DNA of 21,313 bases from Fidelibacterota bacterium (GCA_003527965.1 DPVY01000061.1:1-21313), one strand, 5' to 3'. Counted from the first letter of the stretch, positions 14,248-21,313 are shown. Notes: generated by a model from the sequence alone, not told the origin. Made by a program: numbers and translations.

Positions 14248-15792
14248 TTAATGTTTAAATACCCTTTTATGCGTAAAAAGCATGAATAATCCGTGTTCAT
14301 TGCAGGCTTCAATAACTTCTTTATCGCGGATACTGCCACCCGGCTGAATTATACCCGCAATCCCATGCTCTACTGCCAAATCAATAGAATCCCGAAAAGG
14401 GAAAAAAGCATCCGAAGCCATTACGGAATTGTGCGTGTTCAGCCCCGCTTCACCGGCTTTGCGGATAGCAATTTTCAAAGAATCTACCCGGGACATCTGT
14501 CCGGCGCCTACTCCGATTGACCCGACGCTGTCAGAGAGAACAATAGCATTGGATTTAACATGTTTAACCAGATGCCAAGCAAGTCTCAAGGCTTCATAAA
14601 ATCCATCATCGGGTTGTTTTTCCGTTACCACTTCCCAATGTTCCTCGTCATCTGCCGATTGCATTTCCTGAACAAGGAGTCCCTGTCCGTATCCCTTGAT
14701 ATCAAAATTGGCTCTCAGATAATTTTCATCGGGAATAAGCAGCCGCAGGTTCTTCTTCTTAACTAATATCTCCAGCGCCGCAGGAGTATAATCAGGCGCA
14801 ACAATGCATTCCAAAAAACTTTTTTTGAATTCTTCCGCAAGGGGTCCGTCCACTGTTCGATTCACACCCACAATCCCGCCAAAATAACTCACCGGATCGG
14901 CTTTGACAGCCCGCTTATAAGCATCAAGAGGGGTCACTCCAAGACCAAAGCCACAGGGATTGGTGTGTTTGATATTGACGCATACAGCCAACTCGCTACG
15001 ATACTCAAAGGCGATTCGGTATGCGGCAATGCAATCGATATAATTATTGAAAGAAATCTCTTTACCTTGTAATTGGCGAAACGGCTGTCGCCCCGGATTT
15101 AAAAGCGGATTATACAACGCCGCCTTCTGATCCGGGTTTTCACCATAACGCAATTCAACCGATTTTTGATAAGGTCTAAGCATAATATCCGGTAACCCGC
15201 CCGATTCGCCTGCGAAGAAAGATGCAATTTCACTATCATAAATTGTAGTTTTTATAAAAACATCCTTTGCTAATCGAAGGCGGTAGTCCTCGTCAATCTT
15301 ATCATTTTTGAACCGATCTATAAACTCATCATATTGCAGCGGATCCGATAAAACCGCAACACTTTTATAATTTTTCGAAGCGGCTCTGAGCATACTCGGA
15401 CCGCCGATATCGATCATTTCAACAATTTCAGCATGGGTTTTATCACCTCCATGAAAAGTCTCGGAAAAGGGGTAAAGATTTACTACCACTAACTGAAAGG
15501 GTGCAGCTTTTACCTTTTTCAGATCCGCTTGATGGTCAGGATTAGCACTATCGGCTAAAATACCGGAAAATATTAAGGGATGCAGGGTCTTTACACGACC
15601 TCCCATGATTTCCGGAAATCCGGTTAAATCTTCAATTTTTTCGACACGAATTCCGGATTCGCTCAATTTTCGATAAGTTCCGCCTGTTGAAAACAGCTGT
15701 ACCCCTTTTTGATCTAAGGTTTGTGCCAATGGAACGATATTTTCCTTATCCCAAACACTGATAATTGCCCGTTTTATTTCAAGAGAATTCAT
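14248..15792 (-). CDS. purH: Bifunctional AICAR transformylase / IMP cyclohydrolase
   Basis: 514 aa from the ATG chosen here. PurH performs the last two steps of IMP synthesis: formyl transfer from 10-formyl-THF to AICAR, then ring closure. The N-terminal cyclohydrolase (MGS-like) domain shows ISVWDK, FSTGGT, GGRVKTLHP (64-72), VVNLYPF and IDIGGPSMLRAA (128-139). The C-terminal transformylase shows RYGENPDQ, catalytic KHTNPCGFG (K275, H276), DPVSYFGGIVGVNR, HVKSNAIVLS and the closing DSIDLAVEHGIAGIIQPGGSIRD. The frame extends to a TTG at 15801, but ATG at 15792 overlaps the purN stop as ATGA with GGA upstream. Confidence 0.97.
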   Translation of the reverse strand: MNSLEIKRAIISVWDKENIVPLAQTLDQKGVQLFSTGGTYRKLSESGIRVEKIEDLTGFPEIMGGRVKTLHPLIFSGILADSANPDHQADLKKVKAAPFQLVVVNLYPFSETFHGGDKTHAEIVEMIDIGGPSMLRAASKNYKSVAVLSDPLQYDEFIDRFKNDKIDEDYRLRLAKDVFIKTTIYDSEIASFFAGESGGLPDIMLRPYQKSVELRYGENPDQKAALYNPLLNPGRQPFRQLQGKEISFNNYIDCIAAYRIAFEYRSELAVCVNIKHTNPCGFGLGVTPLDAYKRAVKADPVSYFGGIVGVNRTVDGPLAEEFKKSFLECIVAPDYTPAALEILVKKKNLRLLIPDENYLRANFDIKGYGQGLLVQEMQSADDEEHWEVVTEKQPDDGFYEALRLAWHLVKHVKSNAIVLSDSVGSIGVGAGQMSRVDSLKIAIRKAGEAGLNTHNSVMASDAFFPFRDSIDLAVEHGIAGIIQPGGSIRDKEVIEACNEHGLFMLFTHKRVFKH

Positions 15793-16409
15793 TTTTTCCA
15801 AATTACCTTTCCGTCAGAAACATAAACTTTATTTTCACAAATTGCCTTTACTACTTTCGGATAAGCCCTGTGTTCCAATTCCAGAACACGATGAGCCAGA
15901 GTTTCCGCTGTATCGTCGGGCAAAACATTTACCTTTTCCTGTAAAATTACCAAACCCTTATCATAATGTTCATCCACAAAATGAATCGTAACTCCTGTGG
16001 TCCCGATGCCGGACTCAATGACCGCCTTGTGCACCTTCATCCCGTAGAATCCTTTACCGCCAAAATTAGGCAGCAATGCCGGATGAATATTAATCATGGC
16101 ATGTTTATAACGTTCGACAAGCGGCGCCGGAATAAGTTTTAAAAAACCGGCCAGTACAACCAGATCGACCTGATAGGATTCGAGCAAAGATATTAAGAAT
16201 TTTCCATAATCTTCAGCCGCTGAAAAGTGTTTGCGATTGACCCAATGGGTTGGAATATCATGTTCCCCGGCAATGTCAAAAACAGGCGGATGAACATGAT
16301 CACTGACGACACAGGCTACCGTCGCAGGAATAAGGCCTCGTTCTATCTGTTCAAGTATTGCAGAGAAATTTGAGCCACGTCCTGAAGCAAAAACAGCGAT
16401 TCTTTTCAA
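15789..16409 (-). CDS. purN: Phosphoribosylglycinamide formyltransferase
   Basis: 206 aa. Transfers the formyl group of 10-formyl-THF to GAR, step 3 of purine synthesis. Catalytic residues are visible: N107 and H109 in MINIHPALLP, H143 in GVTIHFVDE and D150 in YDKG, equivalent to E. coli N106, H108, H137 and D144. The phosphate loop is FASGRGSNF (7-15) and the folate region LAGFLKLIP (86-94). The start must be TTG at 16409-16407: an in-frame TAG lies three codons upstream and the residues from KRIAVF on are needed for the first strand. The ribosome site is weak. It overlaps purH by four bases. Confidence 0.96.
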   Translation of the reverse strand: MKRIAVFASGRGSNFSAILEQIERGLIPATVACVVSDHVHPPVFDIAGEHDIPTHWVNRKHFSAAEDYGKFLISLLESYQVDLVVLAGFLKLIPAPLVERYKHAMINIHPALLPNFGGKGFYGMKVHKAVIESGIGTTGVTIHFVDEHYDKGLVILQEKVNVLPDDTAETLAHRVLELEHRAYPKVVKAICENKVYVSDGKVIWKK

Positions 16410-16448
16410 TGTAGTCTATTCCAATCCTGTCCAAATACCTGCTAAATT

Positions 16449-16502
16449 TATCTAATCCGTTCGGTAAAAACAATTAAGTATATTGGAAATAATATCTAAT
16501 CC
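16449..16502. promoter_or_regulatory. Direct 10-bp repeats in the purN upstream region
   Basis: On the minus strand GGATTAGATA occurs twice, at 16502-16493 and 16458-16449, exactly 44 bp apart, within the 109-bp gap between the kinase gene and purN. The downstream copy runs into a possible -10 (TAAATT at 16451-16446), with TTGTTT 17 bp upstream as a possible -35. The repeats could be regulator sites controlling purN-purH-mreB, but there is no match to a known purine operator that I can name. Confidence 0.3.
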
Positions 16503-16518
16503 CGATTTCTTAATTTTT

Positions 16519-17154
16519 CTATCCACATTCAGGACAATATTTTCGAATATCAAGAAATAATTCTTCAAGTTTGTCGGAATCTTCAAAAACGTTAAACTTG
16601 TCAGTTTCGACTATCTTTACCGGATATTGCCCCTGCGCCCGTTTAATCCAACGTTCATATTCGATATTCAGCATATAAATATATTCCGGCGAAATAGTGC
16701 TTTCAAACCCTCGCGACCGTTTTTTTATACGTGTTAATAATGTATCCACACTCGCGCGCAGATATATGATCAAATCCGGTTTTCTCAGATAGGATGTCAT
16801 AATATCGAATAATGCACAATAATTTTCCCAGTCCCGCTTCGACATATTGCCCATTTCATAAAGATTACGGGCAAAAATTTCGACATCTTCATAAATAGTC
16901 CGGTCCTGAATTGACGACAATCCACTCTCGGTCATTATTTTATGAGTTCTGAAACGATGGGATAAAAAATATATCTGCAAATTAAAACTCCAGCGTTTCA
17001 TATCTCCGTAGAAATCTTCCAGGTAAGGATTATCAATCACCGATTCATAATACGCCTTCCAGCCAAATCGGTTGGCTAAGATATCCGTCATGGTTGTTTT
17101 ACCAACCCCAATATTACCGGCAATTCCGATAAAATATGTTTTTTTATTATTCAC
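16519..17154 (-). CDS. Deoxynucleoside kinase (dAK/dGK family)
   Basis: 211 aa from the GTG chosen here. It phosphorylates salvaged deoxynucleosides using ATP. The P-loop GNIGVGKTT is at 13-21; YYESVIDNPYLEDFY carries the catalytic glutamate (E37); QDRTIYEDVEIFARNL (83-98) is the substrate-binding DR/ED motif; RIKKRSRGFE (142-151) is the arginine-rich LID; and YERW near 166-169 is typical. The longest frame begins at a TTG (17178) inside mtaB. The GTG at 17154-17152 sits 9 nt after AAGGAGAGG and just before the first strand, so it is preferred; it overlaps the mtaB stop by 8 bases. The protein ends YCPECG, an odd terminal CxxC. Specificity (dA, dG or dC) cannot be set from sequence. Confidence 0.9.
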   Translation of the reverse strand: MNNKKTYFIGIAGNIGVGKTTMTDILANRFGWKAYYESVIDNPYLEDFYGDMKRWSFNLQIYFLSHRFRTHKIMTESGLSSIQDRTIYEDVEIFARNLYEMGNMSKRDWENYCALFDIMTSYLRKPDLIIYLRASVDTLLTRIKKRSRGFESTISPEYIYMLNIEYERWIKRAQGQYPVKIVETDKFNVFEDSDKLEELFLDIRKYCPECG

Positions 17155-18445
17155 AGATGATAACCTCTCCTTGAGCAACAGCGCCGTTTATTTGTGTAAT
17201 GGCTACGTTTTTAATCTGATTGATCAGCGGCTCCTTTGATTTTACACTGACTTTAATATAATTATCAGACAGTCCTTCGTAAAGCCCTGATTTATTTTTC
17301 TTTTCAAATAATACCTGAAGTTTTTTGCCGACAAAGCGTCTTAAAAAATGATTGTTGTGCGCTGCACTTAATTTTCTTAATTGCTCCGACCGTATTTTTT
17401 TATCCCTGATTTTGACATTGTCATTCAATCCCCATGCAACGGTTTCCGGACGTGCGGAAAAGCGAAAAACATGAAAATAGGCAAGGGGTAACCGTTCCAG
17501 CAATTTTGCCATTTCCATAAAATGTTCCTCTGATTCGCCCGGAAAACCAACCAATACATCGGTTCCAATACAGATTTCCGGCACGCTGCCCGCTATTTTT
17601 TCGACAAGCTCAATATAACTTTCAACCCGGTATCTGCGCCGCATTAACCCGAGTATTTCATTGGAGCCATGTTGCAGCGGGATGTGGAAATGGCGGCAGA
17701 TACGAGGTTCATGTTTCATTAAAGCGATCAACCGGTCCGGGATCAAATCGGGTTCGATGGAGCTGATTCGAAGCCTTTGAATATCCGTTTCCTTTAACAG
17801 AGATTCAATCAGATCCGTCAAATCCCGTTCGCCGTTCATATAAGTGCCGATATTGATGCCACTCAGGACAATTTCCTTAATGCCCTGATCCGCCAGTAAT
17901 TTGGCTTCATCGATGCAGTCGGCAAAATTGCGGCTGCGCGTACCGCCCCGTAATAATGGAATCACACAATAGGCACAGCGGTAATCACAGCCTTCCTGGA
18001 TTTTCATGTGGGCGCGGGTATGAGTGCCCCTGGAAATTATTCCAGGTGGTGAAAATGTGTTTTCCCCGACCTCATCCGATACATGGATTTCCGTTCCGCT
18101 TTTCTCAAGACCATTAAGAAAATCCATAATTCTGTATTTTTCATTATTCCCCAAAATCAGATTGACTCCGGAAAGATGTTTTAAATCTTGCGCTGAAAGC
18201 TGGGCATAACAGCCGATAACGGCAATTTTTCCGTTGGGAGAAATGCGCCGGGCTGCCGCAATAGCGCCACGGGTCTTGGCTTCCGCCTGCCGGGTCACCG
18301 CACAGGAGTTGATGATAGTCAGATCAGAGGGGACTTTTTTACCGACAATTGTGAAGCCGGCATTTTGCAGCTCATATTGAATCGAATCGGATTCGGATTG
18401 ATTTAAACGACAACCAAGGGTTCTGAAATTGACTGTTTTGATCAA
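17147..18445 (-). CDS. mtaB: tRNA (t6A37) methylthiotransferase MtaB
   Basis: 432 aa radical-SAM methylthiotransferase converting t6A37 to ms2t6A37 in tRNA. The N-terminal UPF0004 domain has cysteines C12 (TLGCRLNQSES), C48 (INSCAV) and C79 (IGCYAQ) for the auxiliary cluster. The radical-SAM motif is CDYRCAYC with C153, C157 and C160. HIPLQHGSNEILGLMRRRY, GTDVLVGFPGE and FHVFRFSARPETVA support the MtaB subfamily, as does GCRLNQ rather than the GCxMN of MiaB. A short TRAM-like region closes the protein. Only a TTG (18445-18443) can serve as start: the sequence is needed from FRTLGCRLN on and no ATG or GTG precedes it in frame. It lies 2 bp after the nucleotidyltransferase stop. Confidence 0.94.
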   Translation of the reverse strand: MIKTVNFRTLGCRLNQSESDSIQYELQNAGFTIVGKKVPSDLTIINSCAVTRQAEAKTRGAIAAARRISPNGKIAVIGCYAQLSAQDLKHLSGVNLILGNNEKYRIMDFLNGLEKSGTEIHVSDEVGENTFSPPGIISRGTHTRAHMKIQEGCDYRCAYCVIPLLRGGTRSRNFADCIDEAKLLADQGIKEIVLSGINIGTYMNGERDLTDLIESLLKETDIQRLRISSIEPDLIPDRLIALMKHEPRICRHFHIPLQHGSNEILGLMRRRYRVESYIELVEKIAGSVPEICIGTDVLVGFPGESEEHFMEMAKLLERLPLAYFHVFRFSARPETVAWGLNDNVKIRDKKIRSEQLRKLSAAHNNHFLRRFVGKKLQVLFEKKNKSGLYEGLSDNYIKVSVKSKEPLINQIKNVAITQINGAVAQGEVIICE

Positions 18446-18447
18446 TG

Positions 18448-19512
18448 TTAACGGATCTCTATCAAACTTTGATCACCAAGTATGAATCGGTTTGTATAGG
18501 GTTTTGAGTTTGCTTCGATTATTTTCACGTTCTTGCCCAACAGGCTGGCTTCTATACGGATTTTCTGATTGAGTATTTCACAATTTTGTGAAATTATACT
18601 GAATTCAACTTCAGAATTTTTAATTATACAATTCTGTTCAATAGCGGTATAGGGACCGATATAGGCGTTGATTATTTGAGTGCCTGCACCAATAATCGCC
18701 GGTCCCCGGACATTGCTGTTCTGAATTTTGGCGCCTTTCTCAATTATTACCCGCCCGGAAATCACACTGTTACTATCCACATCGCCGGCAATATTTTTAG
18801 AAATATTATCCAGGACAAGGCGGTTCGCCTCTAAAAGATCAGAGGGCTTGCCCGTATCCTTCCACCAACCGGTAATCTCTGAATAACTTATCTTCAGTCC
18901 TTTATCAATCAGATATTGGTGCGCATCGGATATTTCCATTTCGCCGCGGGCGCTGGGTTTGATACTATTGACCGCCTCAAAGATAGTCTTGTCATACAGA
19001 TAAATTCCGGTGACCGCATAATCACTTTTAGGCTTTTTCGGTTTTTCCTCGATACCGACGATCTGATTATTGCGGATTTCCGGCACACCAAACCGCTCGG
19101 GATCGGGAACTTTCGCCAGGACAAGGTGACAATTGGATCTGTTTTTTTGGAATTCCTCCACAAACCGCTTAACGCCGCCGACAATTATATTATCGCCAAG
19201 ATAAAATATAAACGGTTCATCACCGAGAAAAGGTTCGGCAATCCGTACACAATCGGCTAAGCCCGACGGCTTTTCCTGGGGAATATAGGTTATGGACAGT
19301 CCTAATTTACTTCCGTCGCCATATACATCCTGAACTTCGGTGCCATCTTTATTGGTAATGATACCGACCTCGGTTATTCCGGCTTCCTTAACATACTCAA
19401 GAGCATAATTCAGAATGGGCTTATTGGCAATGGGAATCAGATGCTTGTTTTGGGTATGGGTAATGGGTCGCAAGCGGGTTCCATGTCCACCGGCAGTGAT
19501 TAATGCTTTCAT
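18448..19512 (-). CDS. Glucose-1-phosphate thymidylyltransferase, long (RmlA-like) form
   Basis: 354 aa. Makes an NDP-sugar, probably dTDP-glucose, from glucose 1-phosphate. Nucleotide-binding start ALITAGGHGTRLRPITHTQNKHLIPIANKP carries R13 and K23 of the GGxGTRLRP...K signature. LGDN (105-108) binds metal. FGVPEI, EEKPKKPKSDYAVTGIYLYD and ITGWWKDTGKPSDLLEANRLVL (213-234) match the long-form family. Residues about 243-350 form a left-handed beta-helix of hexapeptide type, absent from short RmlA. No rmlB, rmlC or rmlD gene is nearby, so the downstream sugar pathway is unknown. GGGA precedes the ATG at a good distance. It begins the three-gene run with mtaB and the kinase. Confidence 0.88.
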   Translation of the reverse strand: MKALITAGGHGTRLRPITHTQNKHLIPIANKPILNYALEYVKEAGITEVGIITNKDGTEVQDVYGDGSKLGLSITYIPQEKPSGLADCVRIAEPFLGDEPFIFYLGDNIIVGGVKRFVEEFQKNRSNCHLVLAKVPDPERFGVPEIRNNQIVGIEEKPKKPKSDYAVTGIYLYDKTIFEAVNSIKPSARGEMEISDAHQYLIDKGLKISYSEITGWWKDTGKPSDLLEANRLVLDNISKNIAGDVDSNSVISGRVIIEKGAKIQNSNVRGPAIIGAGTQIINAYIGPYTAIEQNCIIKNSEVEFSIISQNCEILNQKIRIEASLLGKNVKIIEANSKPYTNRFILGDQSLIEIR

Positions 19513-19841
19513 TCTTAATTCCCTTTATTATCAATTTTAAAAGTTATCAGACTTGACTTTCTCAACTTTGATTTTGCTTCATGTGCTTCGTATACAGGTT
19601 TCCTTTCAAATAATAAAAAAGATAAACAACTTCGAATGAGATTACAAAACAATATTGACAAATTCGCAATAAATTAACCGCAAAGACGCAAAGGGCGCAA
19701 AGTTTATATTATTAAAATACAATGACTATGTGCAACCTATTGATAACATTGTAAATATTATTCTTTCTTGTTTGTTCCCACGTCACATCCCCGGAATGAA
19801 AGTATAAACATTAACCATTCACTTTAAGAAATGGAAAAGGT
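19513..19841. other. Non-coding gap between rimO and the nucleotidyltransferase gene
   Basis: 329 bp without a supportable gene. It must hold the end of the rimO transcript and the promoter of the nucleotidyltransferase-mtaB-kinase unit. After the rimO stop only a weak 5-bp stem (CCATT/AATGG, 10-nt loop) is visible on the minus strand, so no strong terminator can be called. The middle carries the GCAAAG repeat listed separately. No clear -35/-10 pair was chosen. Confidence 0.5.
19676..19702. repeat. Degenerate GCAAAG-unit intergenic repeat
   Basis: From 19676 the plus strand reads AACC followed by three near-tandem units: GCAAAGAC, GCAAAGGGC and GCAAAG. Repeats of this AACC(A/G)C(A/G)AAG type with 8-9 nt periodicity are familiar between genes in many environmental bacterial genomes and have no known function (recollection, not searched). 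A similar stretch, AACCACGAAGGCAC, appears on the minus strand at 21249-21236. No transposase or terminal inverted repeat accompanies it. Confidence 0.5.
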
Positions 19842-21134
19842 TTATACGACCTCACCAACTAAATCCAACCCTTCGGCACTATCAATTTTCACCTTGTAAA
19901 GTTTACCAATTTCAAGCGCTTTTTCACTACGGACTCTTACAAAGCAATCAATCTCCGGAGCATCCCAGCGGCTTCTGCCGTTAAAATACTCCCCGGCATT
20001 TTCCTCTATAATTACATCAATTGTCTGATTAATTTTCGATTCGGCGAACTCCCGGGCAATCGACCACTGGATCTGCATCACAATCTCTTTGCGGCGCTCT
20101 TTCTCATCGGAAGGCACATCATCCGGCAATTCCGCCGCCTTTGTATCCTCTTCCCGTGAATAGGTAAACACTCCCAACCGCTCGAATCGAATATCTTCAA
20201 TAAAATCCAGCAACATATTGAAATCATCGTCACTTTCCGACGGGAATCCCACCATAACGGATGTTCTCAGGGCAATCGTTGGAACGTCCTGCCGAAGCCG
20301 CAGCAATTTCCGTTTGACTTTCCGAATATCATATCCCCGTTCCATCAACTTCAATATTCGCGGTGAAGCATGCTGGACCGGGATATCGAGATAAGGGCAC
20401 AATTCCGGGTACTTTTGAAACAGAGTGTTCAATTTTGGATCCCAGAAATCCGGGTTTGCATACAATAAGCGAACCCATGGGAATAATTTCAGCGACAGCA
20501 GTTCCTGCAGCAATGTGAATAGATCAGGCTTTGCCGGAAGATCCGATCCGTAGCGGGTCAAGTCCTGGGCAATCAGGATTAGTTCCAGCACACCCTTTTG
20601 GCTTAAGTATTCAGCCTCCCGTAGTAAACTGTCCACGCTCCGGCTTCTCTGCTGCCCCCGGATCAGCGGAATCGAACAAAAACTGCAGCTGTTATCGCAT
20701 CCTTCGGCTATTTTTAAAAAAGCATAATGGTTTGGCGTCAGCAACGATCTTACACCTTCGATATTGTCACAAGAGGCAGAGCCGGCAACAAGATCAGCGG
20801 TGATCCGATCGATTGAATCGACACCGTAAATGGCGTCAACCTCGGGCAGTTCCAGGCGCAGCTGATCCGGATAGCGCTGTGACAGACAACCGATGATAAT
20901 TATCTTTTTATCGGGATCATTTTTCTTTAATTCGAGGGTTTCCAGGATGGTTTCTACCGATTCTTGTCTCGCAGAATCGATAAATCCACAGGTATTGATA
21001 AAAATGATTTTTGCATCTTCCGGAATTTCCGAATATTGATAATCGAATTTTTCGAGACGCCCCCTGAGGACTTCCGAATCGACCGTATTTTTCGGACAGC
21101 CGAGTGATATGATTGAAAACAATTTTTTTAACAT
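19842..21134 (-). CDS. rimO: Ribosomal protein S12 methylthiotransferase RimO
   Basis: 430 aa radical-SAM enzyme that adds a methylthio group to an aspartate of ribosomal protein S12. The N-terminal domain has SLGCPKNTVDSE with C13, then C49 (NTCGFIDSARQES) and C83 (IGCLSQRYP). The radical-SAM motif is CDNSCSFC (C146, C150, C153) followed by IPLIRGQQRSR. LDIPVQHASPRILKLMERG, and a C-terminal TRAM domain (about 365-430) beginning near GRSRWDAPEIDC, are RimO hallmarks that separate it from MiaB and MtaB. VGFPSESDDDF differs slightly from the usual VGFPGE. The ATG at 21134 has a weak AGG site. It stands alone, with non-coding gaps on both sides. Confidence 0.96.
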   Translation of the reverse strand: MLKKLFSIISLGCPKNTVDSEVLRGRLEKFDYQYSEIPEDAKIIFINTCGFIDSARQESVETILETLELKKNDPDKKIIIIGCLSQRYPDQLRLELPEVDAIYGVDSIDRITADLVAGSASCDNIEGVRSLLTPNHYAFLKIAEGCDNSCSFCSIPLIRGQQRSRSVDSLLREAEYLSQKGVLELILIAQDLTRYGSDLPAKPDLFTLLQELLSLKLFPWVRLLYANPDFWDPKLNTLFQKYPELCPYLDIPVQHASPRILKLMERGYDIRKVKRKLLRLRQDVPTIALRTSVMVGFPSESDDDFNMLLDFIEDIRFERLGVFTYSREEDTKAAELPDDVPSDEKERRKEIVMQIQWSIAREFAESKINQTIDVIIEENAGEYFNGRSRWDAPEIDCFVRVRSEKALEIGKLYKVKIDSAEGLDLVGEVV

Positions 21135-21165
21135 ACATTTAGCCTGTTTAATTCATACATCTTGC

Positions 21166-21238
21166 CACTTCCAAATCCCTTCGGGACAAGCTCCTCATCT
21201 CAAAGAGACCCCCTTGGGGGAAGGACAGTGCGGAAGTG
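21166..21238 (-). ncRNA. Cloverleaf-like structured leader or repeat upstream of rimO
   Basis: An outer perfect 7-bp stem pairs CACTTCC (21166-21172) with GGAAGTG (21232-21238). Inside are three consecutive hairpins: TCCC/GGGA with a 3-nt loop (21176-21186), TCTC/GAGA with a 3-nt loop (21198-21208), and CCCCC/GGGGG (21209-21220, most stably four pairs with a 4-nt loop). The region is more GC-rich than its surroundings. Because the pairing is self-complementary it can fold from either strand. On the minus strand it would lie in the 5' leader of rimO, ending 31 nt before the ATG. It could be a cis-regulatory RNA, a multi-hairpin terminator of an upstream unit, or a copy of a palindromic intergenic repeat family. 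Confidence 0.45.
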
Positions 21239-21267
21239 CCTTCGTGGTTATTAATAATCTATTTTGG

Positions 21268-21297
21268 ATTAAAGCATTTAAATAGCTCTTATTTCAA
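21268..21297 (-). promoter_or_regulatory. Possible sigma-70-type promoter for rimO
   Basis: On the minus strand TTGAAA (21297-21292) and TTTAAT (21273-21268) are separated by 18 bp, a fair match to -35 and -10 consensus elements. Initiation from it would give a leader of roughly 125 nt containing the cloverleaf-like structure. The surroundings are AT-rich, so chance matches are likely, and many FCB bacteria use a different primary promoter consensus. Confidence 0.3.
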
Positions 21298-21313
21298 TAA
21301 TATTTCCTTAATA

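Noticed and set aside
19676..19804. Plus-strand open stretch through the GCAAAG repeat (NRKDAKGAK onward)
   Set aside because: No start codon until near its end, bounded by stops on both sides, and the repeat translates this way by composition alone.
20917..21138. 73-codon frame starting 4 bases before the rimO ATG
   Set aside because: Overlaps the RimO N-terminal domain, whose cysteine motifs fix the true frame.
21209..21220. CCCCCTTGGGGG as a simple Rho-independent terminator
   Set aside because: The loop is too small for five pairs, and only a broken T-rich stretch follows on the minus strand; it fits better as one arm of the larger multi-stem structure.
1..21313. CRISPR arrays, tRNA or rRNA genes, insertion sequences, prophage or defence genes
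   Set aside because: I looked for regular repeats, CCA-ended cloverleafs, rRNA stretches, transposase or integrase motifs on both strands and saw none.

Overview
All convincing genes in this 21.3 kb window lie on the minus strand, so transcription runs from high to low coordinates. The window looks like core chromosome of a Gram-negative bacterium with moderately low GC (about 40% by eye). A PorV-like outer-membrane barrel, two lipoproteins, a second barrel of the same type and the order purH-mreB-mreC-mreD-mrdA-rodA (a Bacteroidetes-type order, from memory) point to the FCB superphylum or a neighbour such as Calditrichota or Marinimicrobia. The exact phylum is inference. I see no tRNA, rRNA, CRISPR array, transposase or phage gene.

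Layout in transcription order. (1) 21313-19842: a possible promoter, a cloverleaf-like inverted-repeat cluster in the leader, then rimO. (2) 19841-19513: a 329-bp non-coding gap holding a degenerate GCAAAG-type repeat. (3) 19512-16519: a long-form glucose-1-phosphate nucleotidyltransferase, mtaB and a deoxynucleoside kinase, nearly contiguous. (4) 16409-14248: purN and purH, running into (5) 14232-8792: mreB, then after a 111-bp gap flanked by inverted repeats mreC, mreD, mrdA (PBP2) and rodA, which make up the elongasome. (6) 8624-1834: a half-length glycogen-synthase-like protein, a lipoprotein with two similar halves, a PorV-like barrel, a TPR lipoprotein, then rpiB, glyA and nrdR, packed with overlaps or gaps of at most 21 bp. 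(7) 1709-84: a 54-codon Trm112/UPF0434-type zinc protein, a hairpin followed by a T-run, and a PorV/PorQ-family barrel. The first bases may hold the start of one more gene.

Functional links. GlyA makes the one-carbon units that, as 10-formyl-THF, are used by PurN and PurH. NrdR (ribonucleotide reductase repressor) and the deoxynucleoside kinase both bear on dNTP supply. MreBCD, PBP2 and RodA build the lateral wall. MtaB and RimO are sister radical-SAM methylthiotransferases acting on tRNA and ribosomal protein S12. The least explained part is the four-gene envelope block at 8624-4054, where a glycosyltransferase relic lacking its catalytic half leads a run of three exported proteins.

Starts were revised by reading the DNA. 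GlyA and the kinase most likely start at GTG codons inside the end of the upstream gene, purN and mtaB have only a TTG start available, and mreD and purH start at ATG codons slightly inside their longest frames. I found no clear new defence or mobile system. Most of the window is ordinary core genome, with several small non-coding structures worth checking.
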